From Saprospiraceae bacterium (lineage in GTDB: Bacteria > Bacteroidota > Bacteroidia > Chitinophagales > Saprospiraceae), in assembly GCA_023299965.1 (NCBI GenBank), contig JALZVN010000185.1, forward strand, positions 1 through 14,467: a stretch of 14,467 bases of DNA, written 5' to 3'. Position numbers and translations under genes: made by a program. Positions 6,849-14,467 of the stretch are shown here, piece by piece; positions within the stretch are counted from its first letter, which is position 1, and every line of letters begins with the position of its first letter. The notes below the pieces were generated by a model. It ran no database searches. It was not told where the DNA came from and saw nothing but the letters and a program-made list of their open reading frames with translations.

Positions 6849-8267
6849 CTATATAGAATATCGGTGACTATCAAGCTTCATCACGATGGCGACCATGATG
6901 GTAAACGCCAATAATGAAGATCCTCCATAACTTATGAAGGGGAGTGGTATCCCAATGATGGGCACTAGCCCCATGGTCATCCCGATATTGATAAAAAAGT
7001 GAATAAATAATATTCCTGCTATACTGTATATATACATCCTCGAAAAATCATTTCGTTGCCGTTCCGCTAAGACCGTAAACCGAAAGATGAAAAAAGTATA
7101 CAAAAGTATAATTGCCAAGCTACCTAAAAATCCTTGTTCTTCCCCAATGGTGCAGAATATAAAATCAGTGGACTGCTCTGGTACAAAGTTGAGTTTTGTC
7201 AGCGTACCCTGTAGAAAACCTTTTCCTTTGAGCCCTCCAGATCCGATAGCCAATTTGGATTGCAATACATTATAAAGGGAGCCCTGAGGGTCGCATTTTT
7301 GAGGATTGAGCCATACATTGAGGCGGTCCTGCTGATGTGGCTTGAGGATGTTGTTGAAAGCATAATTTACGGATAATATCACACCTACGGCAACTACGGC
7401 GCCGGAGAAGATAGCGATACCAAGTCGCGGATTTCGATTGAGCCAATGATAAACACTCAGACCAGTCAGAAGCACACCACTCGCTATAAAGGCGTAGATA
7501 GCCAACCCATTTTGCAGCGCTGCCACCATCGCCCCCAGCCAAACTGTAAAACCCAAAAAGTAATATAGATTGACAGTTCGTAGATTGGAGATCAGGAAAA
7601 AAGTAAGGAGCATCAGCACCCACATGATGGTATAGTTGATCCCCAAAAGCATCGTGCTCAAGAACAAAATAAACAAACTCACCCCTATAATATATGGAGC
7701 CACTGGCATACCCTCTCTAAACAGCAGGATGAAGAAAGAGACAAAAATCAACGCAGAGCCAGCATCTGGTTGCAGCAAGATGAGCACCATCGGCAGAGCC
7801 AATATCCCAATCGCATTGATACGTGCGCGCCAGTTGTTCAAGTCTACCGCATAGGAACTTAGATACGCCGCCATCGCAAGAGCTGTCCCAAACTTGGCAA
7901 ACTCTGAGGGTTGCAGGGAGAAGCCACCAGGGAGATGAAACCACGAGGTCGCTCCCTTGATAGTAGAGCCAAACACCAGCACTAGCAGAAGTGCCGCCAT
8001 CGTCAATCCATAGATGATAAAGGCTACTGTCCGCCAAAACTTCCACTCCACGACTGTGATCAAGAAGAAGATCACCAAGGAAAGACCGATCATCAGCGCC
8101 TGCTTTCCAGCGGAGGTGCGTAGGATAAAATCCATGCCCTCTTGCGTATATCCATCCCCGTAGCCGACCGTATAGATCATCAGCCAGCCCACACCGACGA
8201 GGCTCAGGTAGAGCGAAAAGCTCACCCAGTCCAATCCATCAATTCCTGCAGAATTACGTCTAGCCAA
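6849..8267 (-). CDS. rodA: SEDS peptidoglycan glycosyltransferase RodA
   Basis: Polytopic membrane enzyme that polymerises lipid II during cell elongation, together with a class B PBP. The 472 residues carry many hydrophobic segments and the SEDS landmarks: QPSEFAK (119-125), QPDAGSALIF (156-165), CDPQGSLY with the catalytic aspartate about D336, QSKLAIGSGGLKGKGF (346-361), GEEQG (375-379) and PFISYGGSS (443-451). RodA is preferred over FtsW because it lacks an extended FtsW-type N-terminus and because Bacteroidota ftsW usually lies in the division cluster. The start is TTG at 8267-8265: an in-frame TAA at 8288-8286 leaves no ATG or GTG, and the first internal methionine (residue 30) would break helix 1. 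Upstream is a divergent VWA gene rather than the usual mreBCD-PBP2 genes. Confidence 0.9.
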   Translation of the reverse strand: MARRNSAGIDGLDWVSFSLYLSLVGVGWLMIYTVGYGDGYTQEGMDFILRTSAGKQALMIGLSLVIFFLITVVEWKFWRTVAFIIYGLTMAALLLVLVFGSTIKGATSWFHLPGGFSLQPSEFAKFGTALAMAAYLSSYAVDLNNWRARINAIGILALPMVLILLQPDAGSALIFVSFFILLFREGMPVAPYIIGVSLFILFLSTMLLGINYTIMWVLMLLTFFLISNLRTVNLYYFLGFTVWLGAMVAALQNGLAIYAFIASGVLLTGLSVYHWLNRNPRLGIAIFSGAVVAVGVILSVNYAFNNILKPHQQDRLNVWLNPQKCDPQGSLYNVLQSKLAIGSGGLKGKGFLQGTLTKLNFVPEQSTDFIFCTIGEEQGFLGSLAIILLYTFFIFRFTVLAERQRNDFSRMYIYSIAGILFIHFFINIGMTMGLVPIIGIPLPFISYGGSSLLAFTIMVAIVMKLDSHRYSI

Positions 8268-8374
8268 AAAGTTTGATTTTATTATTTACCTTCGATTTCG
8301 AATGGTAATTTCCAAACAGTAAAAGTAACACCAATCCTTTGGATATACTAATTAGGCAATAGCCTTCACATATA
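8268..8374. promoter_or_regulatory. Divergent intergenic region rodA / VWA gene
   Basis: These 107 AT-rich bases must hold the start signals for both divergent genes, unless the VWA gene is read from elsewhere. I found no exact TAnnTTTG with a proper -33 element on either strand. The nearest approach for rodA is TACTTTTA on the minus strand near 8320, which has one mismatch. No Shine-Dalgarno sequence is visible before either start, as is usual in Bacteroidota. Confidence 0.35.
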
Positions 8375-9496
8375 ATGGAAAAACAAAAGAAATGGCGACT
8401 CATATTAGGCAATGCTGATCCCGAATCGGGAGAGGAGGACCTAGAGCAGGGTAGTATGGAGCAGGGCATGGATGATGTCATGGATGCCCTCTATGACGAG
8501 CCCGACCGCAAGGGAGGTCTCGGCAAGTCTGCCCCAAATGTCAATCGATGGCTAGGCGACATACGTAAGTATTTTCCCAAGTCTACCGTACAGCTCATGC
8601 AGCGTGACGCGCTGGACCGCCTCGGCCTGGAGCAGCTGCTCATGGAGCCAGAGCTATTGGAGTCCTTTGAGCCGGACATGGATCTCATTTCGACCATTAT
8701 TTCACTCAATCATCTGCTGCCCGATCGCACCAAGGAAACCGCGCGCATGATCGTCAAGAAAGTGGTAGACGAAATCATGGAGCGACTCAAGTACCCGACC
8801 CGAGCAGCGGTGCGTGGAGCCCTTAGCCGCACCCATCGGGAACGCAAGAAAAACCCACGCTACGTAGATTGGAATCGCACCATCCGCTCCAACCTCAAAA
8901 ACTACCAAGTAGAATTGGATATGATCATTCCAGATCACTTCATCGAGCATGCACGTCGTGGCAAGGCGCTCAAGCACATCTATCTGCTCGTAGATCAGAG
9001 CGCCTCCATGTATGAGTCCATCGTATATGCGGGCATATTCGGCGCCATCCTCGGATCACTCCAGACCCTAGAGACACGCCTTATTGTTTTTGACACCAAC
9101 CCCATCGACCTCTCGCATCTGCTCGACGATCCCGTGGAGCTCCTCTTCGGCACCCAACTCGGTGGAGGCACAGACATCGGAATGGCGATGCGCTACGCAT
9201 TGGACGGCATGAGCAATCCTATGGAGACGATCCTATTTCTTATCTCCGATCTCTACGAGGGCGCCTCAGAAGACTACCTCCTCCAGCAAGTCGCTGAAGC
9301 ACAACACAAGGGTGTCCGCCTCATCAATCTACTCGCCCTCAATGACAAAGGCAAACCTTCTTATGACAAAGAACTCGCGCGACAGATGGCGCAGTTTGGA
9401 GCCACTTCATTCGCCTGCACCCCTGACCGCTTCCCCGATCTGTTAGAAGCGGCATTAGAGAAGAAGTCCTTAGATGAGTTTGAAATTCCAGAGTAG
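8375..9496 (+). CDS. VWA-domain (CoxE/YehP-type) protein
   Basis: Cytoplasmic VWA protein of the family that normally works with a MoxR-type AAA+ ATPase, as in the E. coli yehL-yehM-yehP cluster; the molecular role is not established. The 373 residues have an acidic N-terminus (MEKQKKWRLILGNADPESG) and a helical domain (about 45-190) with the family signatures APNVNRWLGDIRKYFP and GLEQLLMEPELLE. A VWA domain (about 200-360) follows with a complete MIDAS: DQSASM (DxSxS), the threonine of GGGTDIG and the aspartate of LISDLYEG. No signal peptide or membrane segment is visible. The ATG lies at the expected family start. It is the only plus-strand gene, diverges from rodA and has no ATPase or DUF5682 partner beside it. 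Its codons are GC-rich (40 of 60 bases are G or C at 8581-8640), unlike the AT-rich gene that follows. Confidence 0.88.
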   Translation: MEKQKKWRLILGNADPESGEEDLEQGSMEQGMDDVMDALYDEPDRKGGLGKSAPNVNRWLGDIRKYFPKSTVQLMQRDALDRLGLEQLLMEPELLESFEPDMDLISTIISLNHLLPDRTKETARMIVKKVVDEIMERLKYPTRAAVRGALSRTHRERKKNPRYVDWNRTIRSNLKNYQVELDMIIPDHFIEHARRGKALKHIYLLVDQSASMYESIVYAGIFGAILGSLQTLETRLIVFDTNPIDLSHLLDDPVELLFGTQLGGGTDIGMAMRYALDGMSNPMETILFLISDLYEGASEDYLLQQVAEAQHKGVRLINLLALNDKGKPSYDKELARQMAQFGATSFACTPDRFPDLLEAALEKKSLDEFEIPE

Positions 9497-9515
9497 GATT
9501 ATGATTTGGGAGTGC

Positions 9516-9547
9516 CCATGTTTTTGCTGAAAAAAGCAAAACCATGG
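9516..9547 (+). terminator. Hairpin after the VWA gene (weak terminator candidate)
   Basis: The arms 9516-9528 and 9535-9547 pair with a single mismatch around a 6-base loop, 20 bases after the VWA stop codon. They read CCATGTTTTTGCT and AGCAAAACCATGG. The position suits a transcript end, but no T-tract follows, so it may only stabilise the 3' end. Confidence 0.35.
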
Positions 9548-9550
9548 ACC

Positions 9551-9640
9551 GCGCTATCCAGGACTCCACGTTCGTTTCGGTCCTATCGGACTCCCAGCCA
9601 GAGGCTGGTCTCCTTACTATCGCTCACTCAAAAAAAAAAG
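9551..9640. repeat. GC-rich hairpin block with A-run
   Basis: The block contains GTCC-TATC-GGAC (9580-9591) and the perfect CCAGCC-AGA-GGCTGG (9594-9608). The word GGACTCC occurs twice, at 9561-9567 and 9588-9594. An A-run ends the block. Its style resembles the GC-rich block at 3286-3420, but the two share no obvious long identity. It is probably a dispersed or degenerate element. Confidence 0.35.
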
Positions 9641-9696
9641 AATCCATTCATTTAATCCGGTCACTACAAATTTGAAAAATCTGAATACCTTAGGAT

Positions 9697-9769
9697 ATTA
9701 GAGTATTTAAGTTTGTACAACTTAATTTCTAAATCAACTAGCTACCGAAACTTAAATTAGAGTATTTAA
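9697..9769. repeat. 14-base direct repeat ATTAGAGTATTTAA
   Basis: ATTAGAGTATTTAA occurs at 9697-9710 and again at 9756-9769, 59 bases apart. Between and overlapping them, TTTAAGTTT (9706-9714) and AAACTTAAA (9748-9756) are inverted copies. The spaced unit could be the trace of a small insertion with target duplication or a local duplication. The region is AT-rich, so part of the match may be chance. Confidence 0.4.
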
Positions 9770-9839
9770 TAAACTAACTACATGCGTCATTTTAAACTTC
9801 AAATGGTATTATAGCCACAGTTTAGATTTCGAAAAAAGT

Positions 9840-12800
9840 TTAGTTGCTTTCAAGAAAATCCAAATCGTATTTATATTTCAAACAAAATTCGATGAGCTGA
9901 TCTAATAGTGCTTTGTTGATTGCTTGGTAATCTGCAGAATTAAGGATAGGTTTTTGAACCCCAAATTTATCCTTAGTAGTGTTGCGATTGATAATCGTAC
10001 TTTCATCAAAATCTGAATTGAAATCTATATTCTTATTTTGAAAAAACAGTTTTAGATCTTCTTGAGCATGCTCCAGTCTAATAATACCTGCTACTTTTTG
10101 CTTTTCAATTAGTTTAATCCATTCAATGTAAGAGACAATCGCTTTTTCTAGCGTATTATTGTAAAGGTCAAGATCAAGCCCTGAAGATTCATAGATGTGG
10201 TAACGCCGATAGTTATATGAAAGCAAAATTCCATTTTCTAAAATAATAGAAGGAATTATATCCTTAGGATGCCTAACTAGCAACAAAATATTCTCTGGGT
10301 TCATTTCATACCTAGAGGTATTGTATTTTCCTATATTATGGTATCCAAACAAAGGAGTATTTAAATTTGATGCGGCGTGTAGCCAGCTACATATTCCATC
10401 TCCTTCCAACCTTTCATGTCCAAGCTCAAAACCAAACTTTCCAAACAGTTTACTTATATATCTTGTTCCACTACGTGGGTGGCCTGCAACTAGATAATCA
10501 AACGATTTAACTGTTAATGCATCATCCTTGTAGGCAATCTGCTTATTACAATAATGATTTGTTTTGGTATGCTTTCCTTGTAAGGGGAGTTCTATTTCAC
10601 TTCCAATCTCATGATTAAATTTCAAACCATTTTTGATGAGTGGAATTTTATCGTCAACTCTAGTTTTGAAGCTTAACCAATTGTCAACAATAGAACCAAT
10701 GTCAATGGCGATACCACCAGCGTCTTTTATTTTACTGCAATACATTTTACCTAAAAAACCTGCGGCCACTAGAAAGACGTTTCCTTTTTGGCAATTGGTT
10801 ATTTTTTGAAGGATTTCTTGATATCGTATAGGGTAGTGAGTAGTTTCATTTTTTTTATATCCAAATAAAGGAGAATATTTTTTTTCACTTGGAATAGTTA
10901 AGATGTCAACTTCCTTAATACCAAAACGTTCGGTTATATATTCTTTCAAAGAAGGGTGGCAGGTTATTATACTTATCTTATCTAGATCAGACAATATGTA
11001 GTTATATAAATCCCATGTTTCTAAATCAAAATGACAATGACTAGAAGTAAGAATTTTTGAGTCTAACTTATCACTAAGTACCAAGTCCATAACTCCCAAT
11101 ATTCCTCTGATACCTCTAGTGTTATTATTTACCAATACAGAAACCTTACCTAAGGTTCTAAACAATCTTCGGTCTGGTATTATTCCAATAATGTCAGAGT
11201 TTATAATTGCATCTTTTAAATTAATAGTAAAATTAAGATTAGTTTCTTTATCCAATATTGGCAAACCATGCCACCATATTAATTGAATGTCCTCTTGATC
11301 TTTAGATTGAATTTTGCGAGAATGCTCAGGATATTGAAGATAATTTCCTTCTCCATCTCCTAATCTAATAAAAGAAGTGGGGATTTTATTGTCAATTTTA
11401 TCTTTTAATATTTTTGCAATTTTATAGGCATGATTTGGGTCTTCGTAGGTGTTTAAGTAAGCGTTCCCAATGTTTTCAAGTTTATTTAAATATAAGATCG
11501 TTTTTTCAACTACAAAATTGATGTTTATATTACTTTCTAATTTGCTAATTAATTTTCGAGTTAATTTTCGGGGGTCAAACTCAAAATTAATTTCGTTCAA
11601 TTGATGTTGAATGGCTTTGTTCTCTTTATTTGTTAATGTTAAAGATGTATTTATAACTGGCGAATTAATAAAATTGTAAAATCTAATACCCAATTTTAAG
11701 ACATCGTATTTCGTTGACATAGCGTTTACTTCACCTGTTTCAATATTTAATACACTTTTAATTAAAATAGGAATATTTTTAAAATATCCCAAGCTTAAAT
11801 AAGAACTAATACTTCCATGCAGAACAAATAATTTATTCTCTGTATCTAGGTTTGAAGATTCGCTTAATTCTGTAATGGAGGCAAAGTCACCTTTACCTAA
11901 ATATATTTTTAAAAGTTGTTTTACAATCTGAGGATTTGATTGTGCTTCTTTTTTTAGAATTTTTATTGCTTGACTTTCCTTCCCTTTAAGTTGGAGATGG
12001 TTAATGTATTTATTCAGAATCCAAGGCTGATTAAGGCCAAAGGTTTCGTAAGTATCAGTTATCAACTCGTCATATTCTTTTGTTCTATTTGTGTTGTAAA
12101 AAATTTCCAAAATCAACATACGAAACTGTAAAAAGTCGGGAAATTTTTCTAATCTTATTGTACATTGTTTAAGCCCTAGTTCCCAATTTTTTTGTTCAAT
12201 TAACAACTTACAATAGATAAAATGAATAGGAATATTTTCAGTATCCTCAAAAGTAAATTCTTTGTGTTGAAATAAAATATGAATATTTTCTCTAGCTAAT
12301 TCTAGCTGCCCATTATCATAATCTATTAAAATTTTTATTAAAATAGCTATTTTTGAATCTGGGGTATAAAACTGTTTACAAATTATATTTGCTTTGTTGA
12401 TTTTTTTTAATCTAATCAGCCTTTGCATAACCAATCTAACTAACTCATATTTATTTTCATGGTTTGAAAGTGTAGATGCTAAATTAAAAAGTTGTTCTGA
12501 TTTGTTTAGTTGAAATAAAACATTTATAAACCATTTGTAAACGACAACACTAAAATTTTGAATTTGAATATTTTTAGTTAATACTTCCAAGGCTTTCTCC
12601 CAGGAGCTGTTCCTCATATGCACTCGGACCATTATTTTTGCCAAGTTAATATTATTTGGTTTTAGTTCTATAGCTCTCTGAATTGCTCTTGTTGCTTTAG
12701 GTATGTTGTTAAGTTGTAGTTGACATTGCGCTTCCATTCTCAAAAGCCAAAGTGGACAACTACTATGGTTTATATAGTTTGCAGACAAAGCTACAAAGTC

Positions 12801-14467
12801 CCTATTTTTTTTATTCTGAAAATACAGTTTTAGTTTTGGATAGTCTTTGGAAGTATCCCGTATTTGCAAGTAATTATCAGAAATATACTCAAACTGCTTT
12901 TTACTTTCTTGGTCTAATAAGAAATTCGCACAGATGAACAAAGGTTTATTATTCTGAATAATTCTTGTATTTTCTTCATCAATTCCACCTGTAAAGAGCA
13001 TTGAGTTTTTAGAATATAAATGATATGGTCCTGGAGTTTGATACCCTTCCTGTAATGCATACCACAAGAATACTCTAATGGCGTAAACTGATTTATTCGA
13101 ACGAAGGGTATTTTTGAAAAAAACATCTTTCCAGTCATTTGAAAATAAATTAAATGCCTCTTCACAAGCTTTTCTACTTAAGATTACGGGAAAGTGTAAT
13201 TCTTTAAAGGGTGGATTCTCTTCAAAATGTTCCAAAAAGACTTTATTGGCATTATGTCTAAATGTCTGAAACTTAGTGTCTCCTTGTGCATACTTAACTA
13301 AAGCTTCGTTAAAGTCTAAATTTAGATTTAGATTCGGCTCAACAATCGCATATGGAGTGCCTCTCTCTGAAAAAACATGTTTGTCTAGATGTAAAGGAGC
13401 TCCAATAAAATAATCGTCACAACTGTATATAAAAGTTTCAGACAAGCCTTCAATGTTCCACAAGAAGGCTTCGATTAAGTTTGAATCAAAAGTTACTTGA
13501 CCAACAAGATTTTCTGGCATAATATCCTTTTGATATACAAAAGTGATTTTATTTTGAAAAGCTTGATTCAAGAAACTCAAATCAAAAATTTGATCATTGG
13601 TTACTATATAAATATGATTAACCTCTGTAAAATGGGACTGTACTGTTTTTAAGGAAAAATTTATTTCACCAATGTTGGTATATCTAACTTGGTTTTGTTG
13701 AAAGTTGTCCCCTTTATCAGGGTAGAACCCTGCACATTTTTTAAATGTTTCTAAGAAATTTTTATCTGACATATCGACCCAAGTATACACTAGGTCAACT
13801 TTTTTATTTGAGGGTATTTTTAAAGCAGCCAGTGGCTGATTAACATATCGTTTATAATTTTTAATGTTTTGAACATAGAGCTCAAGTGCTTTAACCGATT
13901 CTAAATTTAATCGATTATCATTATATATTTTGACAAGTTGATTTTCAATTGCGACATCTAATTTTGCCGATGGTATTAATAAGGCATAATCTTGGGGTTT
14001 AAGAGCCTCTAACGCCAAAAATGCTTTAAATATATTTAATATTTCATGCTGTGGTTTTGAAATTTTAATAGATAGATGCAATTTTTTAGCAATCCAGTAT
14101 GCTGAATTGGGTAGTTGTTCAAGAGTATCAGAGCAAAGTTTGTCAGCAGATATAAAACGCTTTAGGGATAATAGTAATTGTAGGGTATGCTTTTTGTTGA
14201 TTTTGTTTTTGTGCAAATTAAATGCCTCTATCGCTTCTTCTTTTTGTTTAAGAATTAGGAATGTTTGGATGAGTTTTAAATATCCATAGCTTTGCTTTGG
14301 AAAAAGCTCACAATATACCTTTGCAGTATCGTGCGCTTTTTGTCGTTCTTCCAATTTACTATGTAGATTTATTTTTTGCCGATAAAAGACTTGACATGCA
14401 TCTATCGAAGAGATTGCATGCGCAATAACTAAAAATGCAGAATCAAATTTATTATACTTTACAAATA
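9840..14467 (-). CDS. Giant TPR-Stealth-TPR-GT-D-sulfotransferase protein (5' partial)
   Basis: One frame runs from the window edge to the stop at 9840, giving 1541 visible residues. No stop codon lies between 14354 and the edge, so the TTG at 14354 is not the true start. Numbering from the first visible residue: 1-205 are TPR-like helices. Residues 222-519 are a Stealth phosphotransferase, with DLVYTWVD (224-231), a CR2-like segment (259-293), CDDYFIG (349-355), HFPVILSR (424-431) and a CR4-like end. Residues 540-930 are further TPR-like helix pairs, for example AIQRAIELKPNN. About 975-1270 resembles GT-D (DUF1792-like) glycosyltransferases, with RLGDGEG (DxE, 1034-1040) and GGIAIDIGS. About 1322-1541 is a sulfotransferase with GHPRSGT (1328-1334, 5'-phosphosulfate loop) and LLLVRHPKD (3'-phosphate site). 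No membrane segment is seen. Composition is very AT-rich (11 of 60 bases G or C at 12481-12540). The likely role is surface glycan synthesis; acceptor and donors are unknown. The Stealth and sulfotransferase calls are firm, GT-D moderate. Confidence 0.85.
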   Translation of the reverse strand, partial: FVKYNKFDSAFLVIAHAISSIDACQVFYRQKINLHSKLEERQKAHDTAKVYCELFPKQSYGYLKLIQTFLILKQKEEAIEAFNLHKNKINKKHTLQLLLSLKRFISADKLCSDTLEQLPNSAYWIAKKLHLSIKISKPQHEILNIFKAFLALEALKPQDYALLIPSAKLDVAIENQLVKIYNDNRLNLESVKALELYVQNIKNYKRYVNQPLAALKIPSNKKVDLVYTWVDMSDKNFLETFKKCAGFYPDKGDNFQQNQVRYTNIGEINFSLKTVQSHFTEVNHIYIVTNDQIFDLSFLNQAFQNKITFVYQKDIMPENLVGQVTFDSNLIEAFLWNIEGLSETFIYSCDDYFIGAPLHLDKHVFSERGTPYAIVEPNLNLNLDFNEALVKYAQGDTKFQTFRHNANKVFLEHFEENPPFKELHFPVILSRKACEEAFNLFSNDWKDVFFKNTLRSNKSVYAIRVFLWYALQEGYQTPGPYHLYSKNSMLFTGGIDEENTRIIQNNKPLFICANFLLDQESKKQFEYISDNYLQIRDTSKDYPKLKLYFQNKKNRDFVALSANYINHSSCPLWLLRMEAQCQLQLNNIPKATRAIQRAIELKPNNINLAKIMVRVHMRNSSWEKALEVLTKNIQIQNFSVVVYKWFINVLFQLNKSEQLFNLASTLSNHENKYELVRLVMQRLIRLKKINKANIICKQFYTPDSKIAILIKILIDYDNGQLELARENIHILFQHKEFTFEDTENIPIHFIYCKLLIEQKNWELGLKQCTIRLEKFPDFLQFRMLILEIFYNTNRTKEYDELITDTYETFGLNQPWILNKYINHLQLKGKESQAIKILKKEAQSNPQIVKQLLKIYLGKGDFASITELSESSNLDTENKLFVLHGSISSYLSLGYFKNIPILIKSVLNIETGEVNAMSTKYDVLKLGIRFYNFINSPVINTSLTLTNKENKAIQHQLNEINFEFDPRKLTRKLISKLESNININFVVEKTILYLNKLENIGNAYLNTYEDPNHAYKIAKILKDKIDNKIPTSFIRLGDGEGNYLQYPEHSRKIQSKDQEDIQLIWWHGLPILDKETNLNFTINLKDAIINSDIIGIIPDRRLFRTLGKVSVLVNNNTRGIRGILGVMDLVLSDKLDSKILTSSHCHFDLETWDLYNYILSDLDKISIITCHPSLKEYITERFGIKEVDILTIPSEKKYSPLFGYKKNETTHYPIRYQEILQKITNCQKGNVFLVAAGFLGKMYCSKIKDAGGIAIDIGSIVDNWLSFKTRVDDKIPLIKNGLKFNHEIGSEIELPLQGKHTKTNHYCNKQIAYKDDALTVKSFDYLVAGHPRSGTRYISKLFGKFGFELGHERLEGDGICSWLHAASNLNTPLFGYHNIGKYNTSRYEMNPENILLLVRHPKDIIPSIILENGILLSYNYRRYHIYESSGLDLDLYNNTLEKAIVSYIEWIKLIEKQKVAGIIRLEHAQEDLKLFFQNKNIDFNSDFDESTIINRNTTKDKFGVQKPILNSADYQAINKALLDQLIEFCLKYKYDLDFLESN

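Larger units (their letters stand above)
9497..9839. other. 343-base convergent gap at a composition boundary
   Basis: No gene is seen here. It separates the GC-rich VWA gene from the very AT-rich large gene, which run towards each other, so it should contain both 3' ends. It holds a hairpin near the VWA stop (9516-9547), a GC-rich hairpin block (9551-9640) ending in a run of eleven A residues (9630-9640), and an AT-rich part with a 14-base direct repeat. I found no hairpin with a clean T-tract for either gene. Confidence 0.55.

Noticed and set aside
7270..8046. Minus-strand open frames inside rodA in other frames
   Set aside because: They are shadows of rodA, which has a full set of family motifs in its own frame.
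8260..8481. Minus-strand frame across the rodA/VWA divergent gap
   Set aside because: It overlaps the VWA gene and the intergenic region, is out of frame with rodA and has no protein-like features.
14352..14354. TTG at 14354 as the start of the large gene
   Set aside because: The frame continues without a stop to the window edge with the same helical character, so this TTG is internal.
1..14467. CRISPR arrays, tRNA or rRNA genes, transposases, integrases
   Set aside because: No regularly spaced repeats, no tRNA- or rRNA-like segment and no transposase or integrase motif were seen on either strand.

Overview
The window looks like a chromosomal segment of a gliding-type member of the Bacteroidota. 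The evidence is a GldE-type membrane protein beside ssb and mutY, an LptG-type permease beside tgt, a TAnnTTTG-type promoter in front of a sigma factor gene, and the absence of clear Shine-Dalgarno sequences. I cannot place it below phylum level from sequence alone.

Layout. Positions 22-3046 hold mutY, ssb and gldE, all on the minus strand, closely spaced and read in that order. Upstream of mutY lies a roughly 550-base stretch without a credible gene (3047-3596), rich in hairpins and including a GC-rich block that looks like a dispersed element. Next is a lone ECF-type sigma factor gene (3597-4142, minus). It has a good Bacteroidota promoter and four copies of a GTTAAAC/GTTTAAC heptamer spaced close to whole helical turns. 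Positions 4514-8267 hold rodA, tgt and lptG on the minus strand, probably one transcription unit; they serve cell-wall elongation, queuosine tRNA modification and LPS export. A single VWA gene related to the YehP-type family (8375-9496, plus) diverges from rodA and is clearly richer in G+C.

After a 343-base convergent gap with hairpins and a 14-base direct repeat, the composition drops sharply in G+C. The rest of the window (9840-14467, minus) is one very large reading frame with no stop codon up to the right edge, so its N-terminus lies outside. It joins TPR-like helices, a Stealth phosphotransferase, more TPR-like helices, a domain resembling GT-D glycosyltransferases with a DxE motif, and a C-terminal PAPS-type sulfotransferase. 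My inference is a surface polysaccharide enzyme that transfers a sugar phosphate, adds a sugar and sulfates the product, at the edge of a laterally acquired glycan locus. This is the most interesting item here.

Smaller oddities are two TTG-initiated genes (gldE and rodA), a Tgt without the usual zinc cysteines, and a VWA gene without its usual AAA-ATPase partner.
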